64,000 nucleotides of DNA from Thiomonas sp. FB-Cd (GTDB lineage: Bacteria; Pseudomonadota; Gammaproteobacteria; Burkholderiales; Burkholderiaceae_C). Positions 39,150-46,281 of the stretch are shown piece after piece. The position numbers and the translations under genes were made by a program. The stretch lies in the NCBI RefSeq assembly GCF_000733775.1, contig NZ_JPOE01000002.1, positions 186,001 through 250,000 of the forward strand, read 5' to 3'. How positions within the stretch are numbered: the first letter of the stretch is position 1; the number at the start of each line of letters is the position of its first letter. Below the pieces are notes generated by a model that had not been told where the DNA came from, searched no databases, and saw only the letters and a program-made list of their open reading frames with translations.

Positions 39150-39645
39150 TTCCCCTGCCTCGCCCGGCCCGACGCACAGCGTCGCATCGGCGAAGCCGTC
39201 CGGGCGGGAGGGGGCAAGCGGGCGGTTTTCGCTTGTTGTCCTGCGTTTAGCTGGATCAACTCACAGGATTGCAACGCCGCAAAGTCACGCTCAAGCTCAA
39301 CCCCAACGCCGCGCAGCTTGCGGCGTGGACGCCACTGCACCTGAGCGATACGCGCCAGCTCAAATCGTCGCAGCGCTGCTCGGCGTGCTGGGAGCTCGTT
39401 CCCAAGACGCTCAGCCAGCGGACGCAGTGTGCCCGCACTGCGGGCACGTCATGCCGCGCGACCGCAACAGCGCGTTGGTCGTTCTCATCGACGCGCATGC
39501 AGCGCAGCAAATCCCTTTTCGGGACACGCCTGGAACAGGCGTGGCGGCGAGACCCAAACCTCGACCCCGGCAACGGGCCAAGTCGAAATCCTTGGCCCAC
39601 GAAACCCCCTCGACAGCGCCATGCATCGAGCGGCGGGAGAGTTCA
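39150..39645 (+). mobile_element. Internally deleted TnpB element (MITE-like) keeping both ends and the guide-RNA 3' structure
   Basis: About 0.5 kb, closely similar to the intact TnpB element at 52245-53662 at both ends. The left end shares the GCCCGG...CCGGGC hairpin region and the block around the tnpB start (MQRRKVTLKL, here with TTG at 39269). The right end shares the terminal structure and GCGGCGGGAGAGTTCA. In between, codons 24 to about 333 are missing: the sequence runs GTGGACGC directly into CTGCACCTGAGC. The remaining C-terminus has a 1-base deletion near 39425, after which VCPHCGH...PRDRNSALVVL continues in another frame. The promoter-like -10 TAAAAT of the intact copy is changed to GATCAA. 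No protein can be made. Confidence 0.82.
39601..39645 (+). ncRNA. Omega-RNA-like 3' structure, copy in the deleted TnpB element
   Basis: Starts GAAACCCCCTCGA and ends GCGGCGGGAGAGTTCA. CTCGA and TCGAG pair around GCGCCATGC. It aligns base for base with the right end of the intact TnpB element but with different stem bases that still pair. In TnpB systems this end is the scaffold, and the bases that follow (from 39646) would be the guide. Transcription is not shown. Confidence 0.55.
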
Positions 39646-39744
39646 TCCTCGACACCTCGATCTTGGTACATCGATGCATCTCAGGAACGGGGAAGACCCT
39701 TTGTCCAACGGACCGCTTCGGCGAGCGCTGAACTCATTCGTTAG

Positions 39745-39769
39745 GCCGCATGCCGCATGCCGCATGCCG
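39745..39769 (+). repeat. Heptanucleotide tandem repeat
   Basis: Three complete copies of GCCGCAT plus a partial fourth (GCCGT), between the TnpB relic and the next gene. Each unit contains the SphI-like GCATGC palindrome. It could vary in copy number by slippage; no function is evident. Confidence 0.8.
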
Positions 39770-39817
39770 TACGCGGTCCGTGTGTATTGCCGTAGTCACT
39801 CTTGTAGGAGAACAGCG

Positions 39818-40243
39818 ATGACACTTATCGGCGCGCTCAAGGAGTCACCAGCCAATCTCACGGCCGCCTCGAAATTCACCTCAGCCTGCCGCCTTGTGTA
39901 CCTGGCATCAGGTTCGTTGCTCCTGTTGTGGCCAGCGGCAGTTCAGAAGCTCTTTCTTGATCCGGCATTCGTGGAAAACGAGGCCACGCTCACGCGCCTC
40001 CTTGGAATGACCGTGGCCATGATTGGATGGCTCTATATCTTCGTGGGCCGGTCTGGCGGCAGGCAGGTCGTCGCGGCGTCAATTCTTGATCGCATTGTCC
40101 TCGTGCCGCTCGTCCTCATATCTGCTGCAGTCAATGGCGTCTTTCCCCACACGCTGCTGATGTTTGCCGTGCTGGATCCCGCGCTGGCGCTTGTCGCATG
40201 GCGCTTGCTATCACGAGACGGCTCTCGGACCGCGCGGTCATGA
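39818..40243 (+). CDS. Small four-helix membrane protein, family not recognised
   Basis: 141 residues from ATG 39818, with AGGAG nine bases upstream. Hydrophobic segments lie at about 24-45, 61-78, 86-108 and 110-132; the N-terminus is amphipathic and the C-terminus basic (SRDGSRTARS). I do not recognise the family. It is the only gene between the deleted TnpB element and the stress-protein cluster, and it reads towards the convergent universal stress genes. Confidence 0.7.
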   Translation: MTLIGALKESPANLTAASKFTSACRLVYLASGSLLLLWPAAVQKLFLDPAFVENEATLTRLLGMTVAMIGWLYIFVGRSGGRQVVAASILDRIVLVPLVLISAAVNGVFPHTLLMFAVLDPALALVAWRLLSRDGSRTARS

Positions 40244-40568
40244 CTGACGCGGTACCCGGCCTAGAACTTCGCAAGTCAGTGACATTGAGATCTCACCGCC
40301 TTTGACTTTCGCCACCGCGTGCGCGCAAAGGTCGGGGATTCCCACGGCGCTCACCCCGGCATCGAGCCGCGGTGGGCCACTTCGGTGGGTTCCTGCGGCC
40401 GGCGGCATGGCTGCACCTCTGAATTCGCAGGCGATCCGGGCGTGTTCCGCCTTCAATCCAGGTTCAATCGAAAGCATTGAGCAGACCGACCGCAAGCCCC
40501 TCAACGATGTCTGCGACGTCCGCGCCATTCTTCCCCGCCCCGGGCGGCTGGGCTTGTCCTGCATCTGG
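40244..40568 (+). other. 325-bp intergenic stretch between convergent genes
   Basis: No gene recognised. A 108-codon frame on the minus strand (40238-40564) has no family-like features. CCGCCCCGGGCGGC near 40534 can form a GC hairpin but no T run follows, so I do not call a terminator. Confidence 0.45.
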
Positions 40569-41003
40569 TCAGCGCACCACCAGCACCGGTATTTTTGTGT
40601 GCGAGAGTACGCGCGCGGTCTGGCTCCCCAGCAGAGCAGAGGTCAACCCTCCGCGGCCGTGGGAGGACATTACGATCAGGTCGCAGTGCTCGCGCTCAGC
40701 GACCGCGAGCAGACCGCGCCAAGCCAGCGTGTCTTCCTGCACGGCAGTGTTGCAGGCGATGCCGGCGGCTTTGGCCGCATCCGCAACCTTTTGCACAGCT
40801 GCATCAGCCTGAGCGCGGATGGCTTCCTGCCAACCCTCGATGCCGGTGGGCATGACTTCAATGGCGCCGATATAGGGATAGAGATCTACGACCGAAACGG
40901 CCGTCACCTTGGCTCCATTCGCCTTCGCTTGTTCAATGGCAATGGGAATAGCTCGCTCAGCAAACTCCGAGCCGTCTGTCGTAATGAGGATGTGTTTGAA
41001 CAT
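40569..41003 (-). CDS. Universal stress protein (UspA family), second of a tandem pair
   Basis: 144 residues from ATG 41003, which has GGAG seven bases upstream. Begins MFKHILITTDGSEFAERAI. The ATP-binding loop GxxGx9G(S/T) is present as SSHGRGGLTSALLGSQT, so this is an ATP-binding type. It lies 81 bp after the first usp gene on the same strand. The two share the same architecture (TDGSE opening, YPY in the middle, LVVR end) and look like diverged duplicates. Confidence 0.93.
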   Translation of the reverse strand: MFKHILITTDGSEFAERAIPIAIEQAKANGAKVTAVSVVDLYPYIGAIEVMPTGIEGWQEAIRAQADAAVQKVADAAKAAGIACNTAVQEDTLAWRGLLAVAEREHCDLIVMSSHGRGGLTSALLGSQTARVLSHTKIPVLVVR

Positions 41004-41084
41004 GAAAATCTCCAAAGATCAGGGAAAACCGGCGAAGCTGGCAGAGTGACACAGTGCCGACGAAAAGGCAGCGGCGTTTAACGC

Positions 41085-41519
41085 TCAGCGCACCACTAGG
41101 ACCGGCAATTGGGAGTGAGTAAGAAGCTTTTGTGTCTCGCTGCCGAGGAGCACGGCCTGGACGCCGCGTCTCCCGTGCGATGCCATGACCACCAAATCGC
41201 ATCCTTTCTCGTTAGCCGCCTCAAGGACAGCCTTCCACGGGTGGATGTCCTCGGAAACAACGCATTCACAGCCCACGCCCGCTGTCTTGCAGGCGTCCAC
41301 CAACGGTTGAAGCGCTGCCTCGGCGGCCTTCGTGGTGCTAGCTCGGTATTCGTCGGCCGTGATCGGCACGGATTCGGCCAGACCTGAGTAAGGATAGGGG
41401 TCAGTCACCGTCACGCCCACCACAGCCGCGCCGCATTGCTTGGCGAGTTGCACGGCCGGCGCAATGGCCTTGGTTGCTGTCTCTGAGCCGTCGGTGGGGA
41501 CCAGAATCTTCCTGTACAT
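41085..41519 (-). CDS. Universal stress protein (UspA family), first of a tandem pair
   Basis: 144 residues from ATG 41519, with AAGGAG nine bases upstream; the GTG before it is an unlikely start. Begins MYRKILVPTDGSETATKAI. The ATP-binding loop MASHGRRGVQAVLLGSET is intact. An Fnr-type site lies 69 bp upstream, and micro-oxic induction would be in line with many usp genes. Downstream of the sulfurtransferase gene on the same strand (125 bp gap). Confidence 0.93.
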   Translation of the reverse strand: MYRKILVPTDGSETATKAIAPAVQLAKQCGAAVVGVTVTDPYPYSGLAESVPITADEYRASTTKAAEAALQPLVDACKTAGVGCECVVSEDIHPWKAVLEAANEKGCDLVVMASHGRRGVQAVLLGSETQKLLTHSQLPVLVVR

Positions 41520-41587
41520 CACATTCTCCTTGGTTGGCGAAAGATCAAGACGAGAGAATATCTTGCGTCTAGCGGCCCTGTCGGGCT

Positions 41588-41601
41588 TTGATCTGATGCA
41601 A
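41588..41601 (-). promoter_or_regulatory. Fnr/Anr-type binding site before the usp pair
   Basis: On the minus strand TTGCATCAGATCAA: one half (ATCAA) is perfect, the other reads TTGCA instead of TTGAT. A -10-like GATATT sits at 41557-41562, which would put the site centre about 41-45 bp before transcription start, the position of an Fnr-activated class II promoter. Confidence 0.42.
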
Positions 41602-41644
41602 CGTTTGCGCGTGAAACACGATTAAGTGTGGGCCGATTGCCCGA

Positions 41645-42514
41645 TTAGGCCGCCGGATCCTCGATTTGTGTGCCACTTACCATGGGGCGATCACGGTCCG
41701 CGCACCATTCGCTCCAAGAACCAGGATAGAGCAAAGAGCCTCCCAGCCCGACGTGATCCAGAGCCAGGATGTTGAGGCAAGCGGATACGCCCGACCCGCA
41801 CTGGTTGACGATCTCATGGGGTTTGCGCTTGCCCAGCACAGCCAGCCATTCGGTGCGCAGGGCGTCGACAGGCTTGAAACGTCCGTCACTCTGCAAATTA
41901 TTTCGGAAAAAGCGGCACACAGCGCCGGGAATATGGCCAGCCCTGGGGTCAAGGGTTTCGCCTTGCCCGGCATAGCGCTCTGGCGAGCGGGCGTCCACGA
42001 GCAGACGCTGGCCATGGCGCAGGTTGGCCAGTACATCGCCCACCTGAACGAATCCAACAAGCGCGGGTCGGGCCTGAAAATCCCCAACGGGTCGCGGAGC
42101 AGGCGTTTCGGTCTGGGACGTTCCGCCTGCTGCGATCCACGCCTGCCAGCCGCCGTCGAGCACGGCGACCCGCTCATGACCCAGCCAGCGCAGCAGCCAC
42201 CACAGGCGTGCTGCGTAAGGCCCCTGTGCGCGATCGTAGGCGATCACCTGTTGCCCATCGCGTAGGCCCCGTGCACGCAGCAAAGCAGCGAAGGCGTCCC
42301 GGTCGGGGAGCGGATGACGACCGTTGTGCCGGCCAGGCGAAGACGACAAATCGCGATCCAGATGAAAGTGAACCGCGCCCGGAATATGGCCACTGGCGTA
42401 GTCGTGTGCCCCGGCAGCAGGGTCGCTGAGCTCGTGACTGCAGTCGGCGACAAACGCCTCTGAGAGAATCTCCTGCAGCTGCGACGCGGAAATCAGAGTG
42501 TGATGGTAGGTCAT
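41645..42514 (-). CDS. sseA: 3-mercaptopyruvate/thiosulfate sulfurtransferase (two-domain rhodanese)
   Basis: 289 residues forming two rhodanese domains (about 8-130 and 150-280). The second domain has the active cysteine Cys239 in NQCGSGVSACLN; the CGSGV(S/T)A loop points to 3-mercaptopyruvate sulfurtransferase rather than classical rhodanese (CRxGx[R/T]). The inter-domain DPRAGHIPGA and N-terminal SGHIPGAVHF motifs are typical. Cytoplasmic, no signal peptide. Its neighbours on the same strand are the two universal stress genes, so the three may form a stress-response unit. Confidence 0.92.
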   Translation of the reverse strand: MTYHHTLISASQLQEILSEAFVADCSHELSDPAAGAHDYASGHIPGAVHFHLDRDLSSSPGRHNGRHPLPDRDAFAALLRARGLRDGQQVIAYDRAQGPYAARLWWLLRWLGHERVAVLDGGWQAWIAAGGTSQTETPAPRPVGDFQARPALVGFVQVGDVLANLRHGQRLLVDARSPERYAGQGETLDPRAGHIPGAVCRFFRNNLQSDGRFKPVDALRTEWLAVLGKRKPHEIVNQCGSGVSACLNILALDHVGLGGSLLYPGSWSEWCADRDRPMVSGTQIEDPAA

Positions 42515-43115
42515 GGAAGGGTGGCACCGGTCAGGAGTCCTTGATTATGCCTTCGCGAAAGGTATCTGGATTCCTCGGTCGCAGGCTTCGGCCCATTCCA
42601 TGCGCTCTGTCTTTGAGCCGGAGCCCCAAATCTTCTCTGGATAGAGGTTTTCCCATCCCCTCGATCGGAACGTCCGCGATCCGCAGCTCATGACGCGCGC
42701 ATGGCTTATGGCGCCTTCAGGGCGGACAGGGGGTTCTCGGGAGCTTCGGGCATGGTTGCCATTCCGACTGCACATTCCGCCAACAACTCCATGGCCGTGC
42801 CGGCATTGCGAGTGAAGGCACGACGTTGCGCATGACCGTCTTGGCCTGGCGTGCCGATGCGCTGTTGCCGCCACGTCAATGGTCAATGCGTCGTCGTGTT
42901 GGCCGTACTCTCGTTTATAGAGGTGCATGAACCGCTGCGGGTGTTGCGTTTTGCCGTCGCCGTCGCGGGTTTGGCTTCGAGCCGCTGCGGCCCCGCGTGA
43001 GCCTTTTACCGGCGTCGCTGGGCTCGACCGGCGAGTACCGTTCAGGATCACGCGCTGGCGTTGTTGATGAGTCACGGCGCAGCCGGGTCGATGCCCCCTT
43101 GGCTGGGCTTCCTCA
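42515..43115 (-). other. 600-bp stretch with a decayed, unidentified coding remnant
   Basis: No intact gene. On the minus strand the sequence reads like protein in two frames: KTQHPQRFMHLYKREYGQ then DDALTIDVAA, and after a shift near 42850 GHAQRRAFTRNAGTAMELLA and PEAPENPLSALKAP to a stop at 42706-42708. I do not recognise the family. The rest (42515-42700) shows nothing. Confidence 0.3.
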
Positions 43116-43514
43116 ATGCGCGCTGCCGTGCGCGGCCCGGTCTCGCCAGGGCGATGGACCGCCGGTGCCAGGCCCAAGCAGGACGAGCAGGGGCGCTGGC
43201 AGCGCAACGGCGAATCCGCCAAATCGGAGCTCAATGCCGCGACCCTGCGCTCAGCGTTGGGCAAGACGAACGCCTTTTCGACATGCAAGGCGCTGCGAGC
43301 GGGCAAGCGGTGCCTGACCGTGTCGGCGCAACACAGCTCGCAGGACTGTGCGGCGTACGGCCATTTTTATCGGGACAGCCGGCCCACGCAGGCCGCTTTG
43401 GTCTGTCCGCGCTGCGGGTATCAGGACAGCGCCGACGCCAACGCATCCCGCGTGATTGCGCAGCGTGGCGTGGATGAGGTCCTCGCCGGATCGTGCCGGG
43501 AGCGCGATCGCTAG
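43116..43514 (+). pseudogene. Remnant of a second, different TnpB-family gene (C-terminal part)
   Basis: The frame contains EQGRWQRNG, SALGKTN, HSSQDCAAYGHFYRD and VCPRCGYQDSADANASRVIAQ, the zinc-ribbon and last RuvC block (Asp of ADANAS) of IS1341/IS605-type TnpB proteins. The first zinc knuckle reads CAAYG where CAACG is expected, so one cysteine is lost, and no upstream RuvC motifs are found. It is more distant from the intact TnpB at 52364 than the copy at 39269, yet a matching right-end structure follows at 43635. Confidence 0.65.
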
Positions 43515-43634
43515 CGCACGATGCGCCTACGGTTCAAGGTCCAACCCGGGTTGGAACGATCCGAAGTCACGCCCATGGAGACCACGGTCAGTCCGGACGT
43601 CCGCCATGCCGTCCCGCCCGGGTCGGTGAAGTGT

Positions 43635-43679
43635 GAAACCCCCGCGAAAACGCCATGCGTTGTCGCGGGGGAGAGCTCA
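43635..43679 (+). ncRNA. Omega-RNA-like 3' structure, copy after the second TnpB remnant
   Basis: Starts GAAACCCCCGCGA and ends TCGCGGGGGAGAGCTCA. CCCCCGCGA pairs with TCGCGGGGG around AACGC-CAT-GCGTT, giving an almost perfect hairpin. It aligns with the two other copies in this window with paired changes in the stem. The guide would begin at 43680, within the 3' flank of the Rieske gene. Transcription is not shown. Confidence 0.5.
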
Positions 43680-43707
43680 ATGTACAGGCCTTGCCCTCAA
43701 AGCGGCT

Positions 43708-44817
43708 TCATGCAACCGTGCCCACCTTGTTGCGGTACCACTCGTGGAAATGACGCATGCCGTCTTCCATAGGGGTCTGGTAGGGGCCGGCTTGATCATC
43801 ACCCCGTTCCATCAAGGCGCGGCGTCCAGCATCCATGCGTTCCGCGATCTCATCGTCTTCCGTGCAGGTTTCCATGTAGGCCGCGCGTTCAGCCTCGATG
43901 AATTCGCGTTCGAAGGCAACGATTTCCTCGGGGTAGTAGAACTCAACCACATTCAGCGTCTTCTGGGGGCCCTGCGGATACAAGGCCGACACCACGAGTA
44001 CATGTGGGTACCACTCCACCATGATGTTGGGATACAGCGTAAGCCAGATCGCACCATGTTCGGGCGGCACACCTTGGCGGAAATTGAGTACGGCCTGGTG
44101 CCATTTCGCGTAAACCTTGCTTCCGGCCTTGCTCAATGCGTTGTTGATGCCCACGGTCTGCACGCTGAAAGCAGTCCCGAACTGCCAGCGCAAATCATCG
44201 CAGCTCACGAACTGCCCTAACCCGGGGTGGAAGGGGGCGACGTGGTAGTCCTCCAGATACACCTCGATGAAGGTCTTCCAGTTGTAGTCGCATTGGTGCA
44301 TCTCGACGTGGTCAAGCACATAACCATTGAAGTCGAGGTACGCGCCAGCCTGCAAGCCCGCTAATGCTTGTGCCACATCGAAGCCGTTGCGTTCGAAAAG
44401 GAGCCCGTTCCAACTTTGTGGCTGGGCGTAGCGCTGTAAATGCAAGCAGGGGTCTTCGTTGAAATGGGGCGCCCCAATCAATTCGCCATCGAGCTTGTAG
44501 GTCCAGCGATGCAGAGGGCAAACAATATTGCGGCCGGTTTGACCGCGTCCCTTGAGCATGACGGCCTGGCGGTGACGGCACACGTTGGAGAGCAGGTCAA
44601 CCGATCCTGCAGCATTGCGCAGTAGCACGCGACCGTCGCCTTCGTGGGGCAGCGCATAGTAATCACCGGCGTTCGGCACGGCGAGTTCATGCCCGAGATA
44701 GCGTGGCCCGCCATCGAAGATGAGCTGTTTCTCCTTCGCATAAAGCTCGGCGTCAAAATATGCCGTGACCGGCAGTTGGGTTTTGCTCGGGGCCAGATGC
44801 ACGCTCAAATCCGACAT
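43708..44817 (-). CDS. Rieske non-heme iron oxygenase alpha-subunit-like protein
   Basis: 369 residues from ATG 44817. The Rieske [2Fe-2S] ligands are Cys80, His82 (NVCRHR) and Cys100, His103 (VCPLHRW). The catalytic domain has the bridging Asp190 and iron ligands His192 and His197 in LEDYHVAPFHPGLG. This is the ring-hydroxylating/choline-monooxygenase-like branch. No ferredoxin or reductase partner is nearby. It is divergent from xseB-ispA-dxs with 198 bp between. The substrate is unknown. Confidence 0.88.
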   Translation of the reverse strand: MSDLSVHLAPSKTQLPVTAYFDAELYAKEKQLIFDGGPRYLGHELAVPNAGDYYALPHEGDGRVLLRNAAGSVDLLSNVCRHRQAVMLKGRGQTGRNIVCPLHRWTYKLDGELIGAPHFNEDPCLHLQRYAQPQSWNGLLFERNGFDVAQALAGLQAGAYLDFNGYVLDHVEMHQCDYNWKTFIEVYLEDYHVAPFHPGLGQFVSCDDLRWQFGTAFSVQTVGINNALSKAGSKVYAKWHQAVLNFRQGVPPEHGAIWLTLYPNIMVEWYPHVLVVSALYPQGPQKTLNVVEFYYPEEIVAFEREFIEAERAAYMETCTEDDEIAERMDAGRRALMERGDDQAGPYQTPMEDGMRHFHEWYRNKVGTVA

Positions 44818-45015
44818 GATGGGCTTCAAATCTCCTGAAAAATCAAATAAATAACGCAAGTCAATTGTAGACCGCCCCGGCTATTCCGAGGTTGGCTATG
44901 GCTGGCAGTGTGGCTTACGCCCTAGCCGATAAAATGCCGTATCACCTTTTCCCTTGATTGAGCCAGCCCTGCCGCATCTGTTGATTCGGTTTACGGCGGC
45001 ATTCCCGCTACAGCC

Positions 45016-45276
45016 ATGAATGCAAGCACGCGCAAACAGACCCTGGTCGATGTACAGCCGGCCAGTTACGAGGACGCCACGGCGGAGCTGGAGCAACTCG
45101 TGCAACAACTCGAGTCCGGTCAGATGAGCCTTGATGACACACTGAAGTCGTACCAGCGCGGAGCCGGCCTGTTGCGTTTTTGCCGCGAGAAGCTCCAAGC
45201 GGTGGAGCAGCAGATCCAGATGCTGGATGGAACAGAGCTCAAGCCATATGCAAATGACCGCGCCCCCGGCAATTGA
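45016..45276 (+). CDS. xseB: Exodeoxyribonuclease VII small subunit
   Basis: 86 residues. The core [20 protein letters not shown] with [22 protein letters not shown] is the coiled-coil XseB fold that binds the large subunit XseA (not in this window). First gene of the xseB-ispA-dxs operon; its 3' end overlaps the possible start of ispA. ATG 45016 gives normal length. Confidence 0.95.
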   Translation: MNASTRKQTLVDVQPASYEDATAELEQLVQQLESGQMSLDDTLKSYQRGAGLLRFCREKLQAVEQQIQMLDGTELKPYANDRAPGN

Positions 45277-46279
45277 TGGCATGCCGGATTCTGATGCGCC
45301 TGGCGCAAGGCTTTCAATGATGCGAGACTGGGATCATTCGGAAGCCCCATTGCAGGATGCGGAGCCTGCGTTCGACGCCTGGGTGCATACACATGTTGCG
45401 CGAATTCAGTCGCTGATTGAGCATCATGTTCCCGGGTGCTCTGCGGCCAGCCCCGCTTTGGCCGAGGCAATGCACTATGCGGCGGCCCTTGGGGGCAAGC
45501 GTATACGGCCCCTGTTGGTGTGGGCGGCGGGCGAATGCTTTGATGGTGAACCCGCGGCGCTGGACGCGGCGGCATGCGCGGTCGAACTCGTTCATGCCTA
45601 CTCCTTAGTGCACGATGATTTGCCCTGCATGGACAACGACATCCTTCGCCGTGGGTTGCCTACGGTACACGTGCAATTCGGGCAAGCCATGGCACTATTG
45701 GCTGGCGATGCGCTGCAAAGCCGCGCATTTGAGGTGCTTACGTCCAACCCAGCGGTGCCGCCCGCGGTACAAGCGCGCCTTTGCGCCTTGCTGGCAGGGG
45801 CCATTGGTGCCGATGGCATGGCAGGCGGGCAGGCTATTGATTTGGCCGCGACTGGGCATGTGCTTGGCGCGAACGCGCTGACCGACATGCATCGGCGCAA
45901 GACGGGCGCGTTGGTCAAGGCAAGCCTGCTGATGGGACTGGCATGCGGGAGCAGCGAGATCCTCATCGACCCTGTCACCGCGCATTGTGAGCAATTGCTC
46001 AGGCGCTACGCCGATGCAATTGGCCTGGCTTTCCAAGTTGTGGACGACGTGCTCGACGCCAGTAGCGATTCGGCCACGCTGGGCAAAACCGCTGGCAAAG
46101 ACGCGCAGCAGGGCAAGGCCACCTTCGTGACACTTTTGGGCTTGGAGCCGGCTTGGGCCCTGGCTCGGCAACTGCTGGGCGAGGCGCTAGGTGCGATTGA
46201 TGCGCTGCCACCAGCCCAGCGCGCACGTGCTGGGCATCTAACTGCACTTGCACAGCGCATTGTGTCCAGGAATCATTAA
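45254..46279 (+). CDS. ispA: Geranylgeranyl/farnesyl diphosphate synthase (polyprenyl synthetase)
   Basis: Chain-elongating prenyltransferase that makes farnesyl diphosphate. The first Asp-rich motif is [11 protein letters not shown], the second VVDDVLDAS, with [11 protein letters not shown] and MHRRKTGAL between. The start is uncertain: ATG 45254 (341 residues, overlaps xseB by 23 bp), ATG 45281, or ATG 45317, which has AAGG upstream and would give the most typical length of 320. Followed by dxs after 2 bp, so the two are translated from one message. Confidence 0.93.
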   Translation: MTAPPAIDGMPDSDAPGARLSMMRDWDHSEAPLQDAEPAFDAWVHTHVARIQSLIEHHVPGCSAASPALAEAMHYAAALGGKRIRPLLVWAAGECFDGEPAALDAAACAVELVHAYSLVHDDLPCMDNDILRRGLPTVHVQFGQAMALLAGDALQSRAFEVLTSNPAVPPAVQARLCALLAGAIGADGMAGGQAIDLAATGHVLGANALTDMHRRKTGALVKASLLMGLACGSSEILIDPVTAHCEQLLRRYADAIGLAFQVVDDVLDASSDSATLGKTAGKDAQQGKATFVTLLGLEPAWALARQLLGEALGAIDALPPAQRARAGHLTALAQRIVSRNH

Positions 46280-46281
46280 AC

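Noticed and set aside
40302..41081. A 259-codon open frame on the plus strand over the second usp gene
   Set aside because: It is antisense to a clear UspA gene and shows no family features.
42545..43306. A 253-codon gene on the minus strand
   Set aside because: Its upstream half is antisense to the TnpB remnant and its end is not coherent; only the middle part looks like decayed coding sequence, which is listed separately.
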